Shown in pieces: positions 1 through 4,876 of a stretch of DNA of 14,158 bases. The notes under the pieces are model-generated. The model had not been told where the DNA came from. It did not search any database and was given only the letters and a program-made list of their open reading frames with translations. This DNA comes from Spirochaetaceae bacterium (GTDB lineage: Bacteria; Spirochaetota; Spirochaetia; Treponematales; Breznakiellaceae). Within the stretch, counting starts at the first letter, position 1. Every line of letters starts with the position of its first letter. The translations under genes and the position numbers were made by a program. The stretch covers positions 1-14,158 of the forward strand of contig JAITRV010000130.1 in assembly GCA_031288215.1 (NCBI GenBank), in the 5' to 3' direction.

Positions 1-75
1 AATGCCGATGATAGCCCCCGCGAGAAAACTCATCCCCAGACGGATGGCCATGTCTATTTCCGTTAGCCCTTCCAT
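1..75 (-). CDS. MgtC/SapB-like membrane protein, N-terminal fragment
   Basis: The minus strand from an ATG at 75 reads 25 codons without a stop and leaves the window at base 1. The peptide begins MEGLTEIDMAIRLGMSFLAG and continues AIIGI. This resembles the first membrane helix of MgtC/SapB proteins, where an acidic start is followed by a helix with an R-L...AG..IG pattern; that family acts in magnesium limitation and virulence or in general membrane physiology. Only the N-terminus is visible, so the family call is tentative. No good ribosome binding site lies upstream of ATG 75; an internal ATG at codon 9 is an alternative start. It is co-directional with and downstream of the nitrogenase-like operon, but terminator-like palindromes lie in between, so it is probably a separate transcription unit. 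Confidence 0.45.
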   Translation of the reverse strand, partial: MEGLTEIDMAIRLGMSFLAGAIIGI

Positions 76-104
76 AATAAAGAAGTTTAATCCAAAAGCC
101 GAAG

Positions 105-170
105 AAAAAAAAGGGTGCCAAAAAGGGTGCCTGGCACCCTTTTCCCAAAAAAGGTGCCAGGCACCATTTT
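105..170. repeat. Tandem GGTGCC/GGCACC palindromes, REP-like, possible terminators
   Basis: Two complete palindromes and one half-copy sit side by side. Bases 121-143 form a perfect inverted repeat with 11-base arms (AAAAGGGTGCC / GGCACCCTTTT) around a single T. Bases 153-165 repeat the core as GGTGCC-A-GGCACC, with A-rich and T-rich flanks. Bases 105-119 hold a half-copy, an A-run followed by GGGTGCC. Read on the minus strand each palindrome is a stem followed by a T-run, as expected of a Rho-independent terminator for the nitrogenase-like operon ending at 197. The repeated, near-identical core resembles REP-type elements as much as a dedicated terminator. Confidence 0.65.
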
Positions 171-196
171 CGGCGGCGCGGCCCCCGGCGGCCATA

Positions 197-1387
197 TCAT
201 GGTACATGCTCCTGCGCGGTACATGCTTCCCGGGAAACAAGCCGGGAATCCGCGCCGGCGCCGAAGAGCCGGGAACGGCTTTCCTGGTAGATGCGGCCGG
301 AAACGGCCCGGTGGGGCAGGGCGGTGAACGCCGGGGAGGCGCCGTCGGGGATAAGGTCCCGGATCAGGGGATCGCCGATCACCGCCTTAAAAGGCCGGGC
401 GGCCAGGGCCTGCCGGGCGTCCTCTTCGGATATGAAGAGCCGGTCCCCGGGGCGCAGGAGTTCCTTCCCCTGGGCAAAAAAAGTCCCGACGGCGGCCTGT
501 TCCCCCCCTTCTTCCAGGCAGGAGCGGAGGGAGGAGCAGAGCAGGGCTTCCCCCAGGATCAGGGTAAGCGCCTCAGCGCCGCCTTCCTTTACCGGGGGGA
601 AAACCCGATCCGGCTTTTTTCCCTCCGCGGCCGCCCGGAGGCCGCTCCGGATCCGCTCCTCCTCGCCGCCGCCGATGGGGAGGCCCGCCACGAAGGGGAT
701 GCCGTAGCGTTCCTCCAGGAAACGGGCCAGGGGAAGGGCCGCGGCGGTGATGACCCAATTCACCCCCGCGCTGCCGGAGGCTGCTAGTTCGTTCAGGGAA
801 GATCGGGCCCCCCAGATTGCCCCCGTTTCCAGAGCCTCGGCGCGGAGGAGGCTTTCCAGGGCGTCCAGGGCCTCATCGTCAAAGCCGTCCAGGGCCGAAG
901 CCCCCAGGATATTGACCTTCCGGGGATGCTTGAAGGGTTCCTCCCGGAGGAACCGTTTGGCAATGGCGAGATAGGCGTCCCGCTGTCCCTGATCGTAATA
1001 AAGGAGGCCCGTGGCGGGAAACCCAAAGGCGGGCAGCCCGGTCCGCCTTTCCACCAGGGAGGCAAAGCCCTTGAAGTCAAAGCCTATCACCATGGGCACC
1101 GGGCTGCCGATGATGGTCACACAGGGAGCGCGGGTCTCCTCCAGGGCCCGCTGTATTTTTTCCAGGAGGCGCTCGTCATCCCCCATGATGGCGTCCATGT
1201 CCCGAAGCCCCGAACAAAAGGTGGGACTGGAACTGCCGAACCACCGGGGCTCGTCATAGCCCGTGTAGGTACCGGTACAGCCCGACGCGTCATGGATGAC
1301 CGTCAGGCCCCCCAGATCGTGAAACACCGAAGCAATCCCGGAATAATCCGGGGAAAGGGGCGGTAAATTATACAACATATATGCCAT
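197..1387 (-). CDS. Nitrogenase component 1-like protein, NifK/BchB-like (396 aa)
   Basis: This is the second large-subunit-like protein of a nitrogenase-type reductase, expected to form a heterotetramer with the NifD-like product of the gene upstream and to receive electrons from the NifH-like protein. The N-terminus has the family pattern: HDASGCTGTY (Cys37), then CSGLRDMDAIMGDDERLLEKI (Cys58), which matches the conserved S-G-L/DE...G...L..I stretch, then TIIGSPVPMVIGFD, the position where NifD/NifK have T-C-x-x-x-I-G-D-D. Here the cysteine of that motif is Ser95, and no cysteine corresponds to the first NifK P-cluster ligand, leaving Cys37 as the likely cluster ligand. No cofactor-ligand Cys/His pair of NifD type is evident. 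At 396 residues it is shorter than NifK. An AAAGGA-type ribosome site precedes ATG 1387. The C-terminal tail ends REACTAQEHVP. Closest functional analogy is with DPOR/Nfl-type reductases; the substrate is unknown. Confidence 0.85.
   Translation of the reverse strand: MAYMLYNLPPLSPDYSGIASVFHDLGGLTVIHDASGCTGTYTGYDEPRWFGSSSPTFCSGLRDMDAIMGDDERLLEKIQRALEETRAPCVTIIGSPVPMVIGFDFKGFASLVERRTGLPAFGFPATGLLYYDQGQRDAYLAIAKRFLREEPFKHPRKVNILGASALDGFDDEALDALESLLRAEALETGAIWGARSSLNELAASGSAGVNWVITAAALPLARFLEERYGIPFVAGLPIGGGEEERIRSGLRAAAEGKKPDRVFPPVKEGGAEALTLILGEALLCSSLRSCLEEGGEQAAVGTFFAQGKELLRPGDRLFISEEDARQALAARPFKAVIGDPLIRDLIPDGASPAFTALPHRAVSGRIYQESRSRLFGAGADSRLVSREACTAQEHVP
201..227. repeat. 10-bp direct repeat GGTACATGCT
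   Basis: GGTACATGCT occurs at 201-210 and again at 218-227, separated by seven bases. It lies in the last codons of the NifK-like gene and encodes parts of its ACTAQEHVP tail on the minus strand. A related stretch, GCATGTACCGC, occurs in the last codons of cooC near 10180. Confidence 0.6.
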
Positions 1388-1428
1388 ACTGTTCTTTCCT
1401 TTGTAATAGGATCATCATACGGTAATAT

Positions 1429-1464
1429 GGGCCGGTTCCAAACCATACGATTTTGAACCGGCCC
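1429..1464 (-). other. Perfect 10-bp stem-loop between the NifD-like and NifK-like genes
   Basis: GGGCCGGTTC (1429-1438) and GAACCGGCCC (1455-1464) are exact reverse complements around a 16-base loop. It sits in the 82-base gap between the NifD-like stop (1470) and the NifK-like start (1387), which is otherwise the only gap in this operon. No T-run follows on the minus strand, so it does not look like a terminator. An mRNA stability or processing element that tunes D relative to K is a plausible inference. Confidence 0.7.
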
Positions 1465-1469
1465 AAGCA

Positions 1470-2843
1470 TTATACGACCAGGCCGTAATCCTTCACCTGC
1501 CGGCGCAGATCCGATTTCCCTTCGCCGCTGAACCGTATCAGGGCCTCCAGGATCATGGTATAGCCCTCAAAGCCGTAGCGCTGTTCGTCAAAGGCCAGGG
1601 GGACCGTGACGGGCGCCGAGGTGGCGTACCCGGCTTCAAACCCTACGGCAATATCCGCCAGGGCCCGGTCGGAAGGGGGGCCGTACTTCCGCACGTGGTT
1701 GGGATTGGCCGCCACAATATCCCCCTTGAGGCGCGCCAGTTCCTCAAGGCTCGGCTTTTCAAAGGCCGGCAATTGGGACGTATAGATCCGGTTGACGTTG
1801 ATGCCCCCTTTGACCAGGGCCAGGGCGAGGTTAAAGGGGGCGATGGTAACCGTGGAATCAACGGCCACCCGGGCATCTCCCAAGAGGGACCGGGCCCTTT
1901 CCGCCGCGTCCTCCATACGTTCCAGGGATGAACGGAAATACGCCTCCGGGGCCGGGGTATCGGCGGCGGGGGCAGCGCTATCCGCAAGGGAAGCCCCTCC
2001 GGAGCCCCGCAGAAAGGCGATAATCCGGCGGTACCCTTCCATCACCGTCTCCCGGTCAAAGGCCATAAAGGCGGGAAGGAAGGGAATCCCCAGGCGGGAG
2101 CGGAGATCTTCTGCCGCGGCCTTCCCCTCGGGCCTGAGTATGAGGGCGGCGGCGCTTCGGGACAAAGCCTGATAGGCCTCAAAGCCGGCGCAGTATTCAG
2201 GGTGCCGGATGGGGCCGAAGCCGCAGTCCGCCAGCAGCCGGGCCAACTCCGAGGTCTGGGAGGGGGGGCGGTATGCCCCCAGGACCAGGACCCCCCGGTC
2301 TTTCACGGCCGGCGGCTCAAGGAATTCGTATATCGACTTCTGAACCCGGATCCCCGGGGGCAGCTTGCTGTCCATGCTGATGGGGTTCATCCGGGCGATC
2401 TTGATGGGGATTCCCTGTTCCGCCTCCATCCGCTCCAGGGCCGCGGCGTGATCGGTTCCCAAAAGGTCGTCGATACAGCTCATGAAGATCATCATCGCCT
2501 TGGGCCGGGGTTTTACCCTGACCATGACCTCCCGGACCGCCCGCTCGATCTCCGCCTCGTAGCCCCCCAGGACGATTTCGTTATCGTTGATGCAGAGGTA
2601 GCCGATCCTGTGCCGGTAGCCCTGCTCTATGGCGGCGATGGCGCCGTGCCGGCCGCAGGCGGAGGGGCAGACAAAGAGGAGGTAGGATTCGGGAACCAGG
2701 AGGGCCACCCTGACCACCCCCCAGCCGCCGTGGGCCGGGGAGCAGTAATGGAGCCCCGCGTTGGCAGCCCCGTCTCCCAGGACCCGTTCCGGTTCCCGGA
2801 CCAGTTCGCTCAGGGGCAGTTCGTCGGTATAAAAGTCCTTCAT
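1470..2843 (-). CDS. Nitrogenase component 1-like protein, NifD/BchN-like (457 aa)
   Basis: A nitrogenase-superfamily large subunit, probable partner of the NifK-like protein in a reductase fed by the NifH-like Fe protein. Cysteines fall at the three positions expected for a bridging Fe-S cluster: Cys34 in LHYCSPAHGGWG, Cys59 or Cys63 in FVCPSACGRHGA, and Cys123 in IFMSCIDDLLGTD (equivalent to the T-C-x-x-x-I-G-D-D region). The stretch CINDNEIVLGGYEAEIERA matches the usual ...E.d.VfGg...L...I segment. A second Rossmann-like half follows, with VAVDSTVTIAPFNLALAL near residue 330. An Ala/Pro/Asp-rich linker lies near residues 280-298. I see no equivalent of the FeMo-cofactor Cys and His ligands. 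The ATG overlaps the stop of the NifH-like gene (ATGA) and is preceded by AGGAGG four bases upstream, so H and D are translationally coupled. It is a group IV-type nitrogenase-like protein; a NifE-like scaffold role is the main alternative. Confidence 0.85.
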   Translation of the reverse strand: MKDFYTDELPLSELVREPERVLGDGAANAGLHYCSPAHGGWGVVRVALLVPESYLLFVCPSACGRHGAIAAIEQGYRHRIGYLCINDNEIVLGGYEAEIERAVREVMVRVKPRPKAMMIFMSCIDDLLGTDHAAALERMEAEQGIPIKIARMNPISMDSKLPPGIRVQKSIYEFLEPPAVKDRGVLVLGAYRPPSQTSELARLLADCGFGPIRHPEYCAGFEAYQALSRSAAALILRPEGKAAAEDLRSRLGIPFLPAFMAFDRETVMEGYRRIIAFLRGSGGASLADSAAPAADTPAPEAYFRSSLERMEDAAERARSLLGDARVAVDSTVTIAPFNLALALVKGGINVNRIYTSQLPAFEKPSLEELARLKGDIVAANPNHVRKYGPPSDRALADIAVGFEAGYATSAPVTVPLAFDEQRYGFEGYTMILEALIRFSGEGKSDLRRQVKDYGLVV

Positions 2844-3622
2844 GATGCCTCCTGAACGGACAATTTGTCGGTGGACAAATTGGTTGCCACGAGGGAGGCC
2901 AGGGACCGGTAGATCCCGCTCATTTCGCTGGCGGGGAACTTTTCCAGCACCGTCTTCCCCTCGGCTTCGGCATCCTGCACCAGGGAACAGCGGGGGATCT
3001 CCCCGATAATCCCCGTGCCGATCTCCCGGGCGGCCTGTTCCACCAGGGCCCGTTCATGCTCGACATTGCGCCGGTTGAGGATAATGCCGCCGAGGGAGGC
3101 ATAACTCCTTCCGGCGAAATTCTTGATGGCCTGGGCGATGTTATGGGCCGCATAGAGGGCCATCATTTCCCCGGAACTGACGATGATCACCTCGTCGGCA
3201 TAGCCCTCCCGCATGGGCATGGCGAAGCCCCCGCAGACCACGTCCCCCAGGACATCGTAGAGGACCACATCGGGCCGGTAGGTTTCGTAGGCTTCCAACT
3301 CCCCGAGTTTCTCAAAGGCGGCGATGATGCCCCTGCCGGCGCAGCCTATCCCCGGGGTGGGCCCCCCGGCCTCGACGCAGAGGATGCCGTTAAAGCCCGG
3401 CGTCACCAGGTCTTCCAGGACCACGGGGCCCTTCTTTTCCCGAAGGACATCCAGGACCGTCCTGATGCTCCTGCCGCCGGTGAGGTTCCTCGTGGAGTCC
3501 GCCTTGGGATCGCAGCCTATCTGCATGACCTTAAAGCCTTCCATCGAAAGGGCGGCGGAAAGATTCGACACGGTGGTGGACTTACCGATCCCCCCTTTTC
3601 CGTATATCGCGATCTTTTTCAT
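2840..3622 (-). CDS. NifH-like Fe protein, ATP-dependent reductase (260 aa)
   Basis: This is the electron-donating homodimeric Fe protein of a nitrogenase-type system. It starts MKKIAIYGKGGIGKSTT, with the P-loop at residues 8-17. GCDPKADST (36-44) is the switch I region. Cys94 in GIGCAGRG and Cys130 in GDVVCGGF are the two ligands of the [4Fe-4S] cluster shared across the dimer, and Arg97 lies where NifH can be ADP-ribosylated. Walker B/switch II is LYDVLGDVVCGG. The length is slightly below that of true NifH (about 270-290). I chose the ATG at 3622 because a GGAG lies nine bases before it; the upstream ATG at 3637, which would add MEIRS, has no ribosome site. It is the first gene of the minus-strand operon. 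The GPTPGIGCAGRG form is typical of nitrogenase-like (non-N2-fixing) clades as far as I can judge. Confidence 0.93.
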   Translation of the reverse strand: MKKIAIYGKGGIGKSTTVSNLSAALSMEGFKVMQIGCDPKADSTRNLTGGRSIRTVLDVLREKKGPVVLEDLVTPGFNGILCVEAGGPTPGIGCAGRGIIAAFEKLGELEAYETYRPDVVLYDVLGDVVCGGFAMPMREGYADEVIIVSSGEMMALYAAHNIAQAIKNFAGRSYASLGGIILNRRNVEHERALVEQAAREIGTGIIGEIPRCSLVQDAEAEGKTVLEKFPASEMSGIYRSLASLVATNLSTDKLSVQEAS

Positions 3623-3708
3623 ACTCCTGATCTCCATAATACTCAGTTTCGCCGGAAACCGCCTCCGGCCTGTTCCGCAATTTTGAATGAGTTCGGCTGA
3701 ACGGTGTT

Positions 3709-3737
3709 AGTATAGCATAATATTAAAATTGAGACAA
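3709..3737 (-). promoter_or_regulatory. Promoter of the nitrogenase-like operon (minus strand)
   Basis: Read on the minus strand, TTGTCT (3737-3732) and TATACT (3714-3709) are separated by exactly 17 bases, a good sigma-70 match. Transcription would start near 3702, giving an 80-base leader before the NifH-like ATG. The -10 overlaps TACTAACA (3712-3705 on the minus strand), which equals eight bases of one arm of the operator palindrome on the other side of the region. Confidence 0.75.
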
Positions 3738-3768
3738 TAGAAAATGTTTGTTTAAACTAAAAAAGTTA

Positions 3769-3797
3769 TTGACAATAAACATTATCGGGGATACTAT
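3769..3797 (+). promoter_or_regulatory. Promoter of the nickel/peptide transport operon (plus strand)
   Basis: TTGACA (3769-3774) is a perfect -35, followed after 17 bases by TACTAT (3792-3797). The predicted start of transcription near 3804 falls inside the operator palindrome. The 30 bases between the two divergent -35 boxes are AT-rich. Back-to-back placement implies co-regulation with the nitrogenase-like operon. Confidence 0.8.
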
Positions 3798-3798
3798 T

Positions 3799-3818
3799 CT
3801 GTTAGTAAATACTAACAG
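3799..3818. promoter_or_regulatory. Perfect 20-nt operator palindrome
   Basis: CTGTTAGTAAATACTAACAG is an exact inverted repeat with nine-base arms around AA. It lies directly after the plus-strand -10 and covers the predicted start site, a repressor-like position. A half-site (TGTTAGTA, 3705-3712) sits on the -10 of the divergent promoter. The regulator is not encoded in this window and I cannot name its family; NikR-type sites in other bacteria have longer spacers. Confidence 0.75.
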
Positions 3819-3827
3819 AAGGCCCAT

Positions 3828-3880
3828 CATGAACACTTCGTGTTCATGTTCGATAGAATTAAGCGGCGATGCCGCCGCTT
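3828..3880 (+). promoter_or_regulatory. Two leader hairpins before the first transport gene
   Basis: The leader of the plus-strand operon contains two further inverted repeats. At 3828-3848, CATGAACAC and GTGTTCATG form a 9-bp stem with a TTC loop. At 3861-3880, AAGCGGC and GCCGCTT form a 7-bp stem with a 6-base loop, followed at once by TTTAAAAGGAG, the ribosome site of the permease gene. The second hairpin, with its short T-run, could act as a weak attenuator or could hold back ribosome access. No known riboswitch consensus is recognisable. Confidence 0.5.
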
Positions 3881-3895
3881 TTAAAAGGAGTTATC

Positions 3896-4876
3896 ATGGT
3901 ATACCTGAAGACCATATATCAGTACCTCATCGTGCTCTTTTGCATCCTGGTACTGAATTTTGCCCTCCCCCGTATCGCTCCGGGGAGCCCCGCGATGTAC
4001 CTCATCGGGGGGCTGGATATCCAGTTCATGTCCCCGGAACAGATTCAGCAGGTGCTCCACGAATTTAAGCTGGACCTCCCCATCGTGACCCAGTTTAAGA
4101 ACTATATCCTGGGGATCTTCCGGGGAGACATGGGAATCTCGGTGATCTACGGCAGGCCCGTCTGGGATATGCTCAAATACCGCCTCCCCTGGACCCTGCT
4201 CCTCATGGGGATCTCCCTCCTCCTCAGCGCCTCCCTGGGGGTCTTCCTCGGCGTCTTAGGGGCCTGGAAACGGGGAGGAGGGCGGGACCTGGGCCCCCTC
4301 TTTGTGGTGATGCTCCTCGGATCGGTGCCCCCCTTCTGGGTGGCCATGCTCTTCATCACCCTCTTTTCCGCCACCCTGAACTGGCTCCCCTCCTTCGGGG
4401 CCTATTCCATCGGGGCCCTTCCGGGCACCGGCAAATACCTGGCGGAGGTGATCCGCCACCTGGTGATGCCCGTGATGACCCTGACCATCATCAAAACCGG
4501 GTCCATGTATCTCACCGCCCGGTCTTCCATGATTATCGCCCTGGAAGACGATTATATCCTCCTGGCCCACGCCAAGGGGCTCCGGGAACGGAAGATCCTC
4601 TTTACCCATGCCCTGCGGAACGCGATCCTTCCTATTTATACCCACCTCATGACCGGCCTGGGGGCCATGGTGGGGGGAACCGCCGTGGTGGAAACGGTCT
4701 TTTCCTACCCCGGCCTGGGGAACACCATCTACGAAAGCGTCCGGGCCCGGGATTACAACCTCCTCCAGGGGAGTTTCCTCGTCATTTCCGTCAGCATCCT
4801 GATCTGTAATCTCATCGCCGATCTGGGGTATCCCCTCCTGGACCCCCGGGTCCGGCGGCAGGGAGCGGCGGCATGA
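3896..4876 (+). CDS. ABC transporter permease, DppB/NikB-like (326 aa)
   Basis: Inner-membrane permease of a nickel/peptide/opine-type (PepT) ABC importer. The N-terminal helix (YLIVLFCILVLNFALPRIAPGS, about 10-31) with the R-x-x-P-G-(S/D)-P motif is the DppB/NikB hallmark. It is followed by the periplasmic loop (MSPEQIQQVLHEFKLDLP) and FKNYILGIFRGDMGISVIYG. About five further helices follow. The cytoplasmic coupling (EAA-type) loop is LLAHAKGLRERKILFTHALRN at about 222-242. Length is usual for the family. ATG 3896 is chosen over an upstream in-frame ATG at 3869 because AAGGAG lies five bases before it and 3869 falls within the leader hairpin. It is the first gene of the operon and overlaps the next gene by four bases (ATGA). 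With the nickel-linked genes downstream, nickel or a nickel chelate is a likely cargo, but peptide cannot be excluded. Confidence 0.93.
   Translation: MVYLKTIYQYLIVLFCILVLNFALPRIAPGSPAMYLIGGLDIQFMSPEQIQQVLHEFKLDLPIVTQFKNYILGIFRGDMGISVIYGRPVWDMLKYRLPWTLLLMGISLLLSASLGVFLGVLGAWKRGGGRDLGPLFVVMLLGSVPPFWVAMLFITLFSATLNWLPSFGAYSIGALPGTGKYLAEVIRHLVMPVMTLTIIKTGSMYLTARSSMIIALEDDYILLAHAKGLRERKILFTHALRNAILPIYTHLMTGLGAMVGGTAVVETVFSYPGLGNTIYESVRARDYNLLQGSFLVISVSILICNLIADLGYPLLDPRVRRQGAAA

Noticed and set aside
2..787. 261-residue open frame on the plus strand
   Set aside because: It crosses the palindromic repeats and the antisense of the NifK-like gene, and its composition is Gly/Pro-rich without domains.
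197..3622. Genuine nitrogenase (nifHDK) for N2 fixation
   Set aside because: D lacks recognisable cofactor ligands, K lacks two of its three cluster cysteines, and no nifE, nifN or nifB lies nearby.
3829..4068. Possible small Cys-containing leader peptide (MNTSCSCSIELSGD)
   Set aside because: There is no ribosome site before the ATG, its first codons are part of the 3828-3848 hairpin, and it runs on into the permease in another frame.
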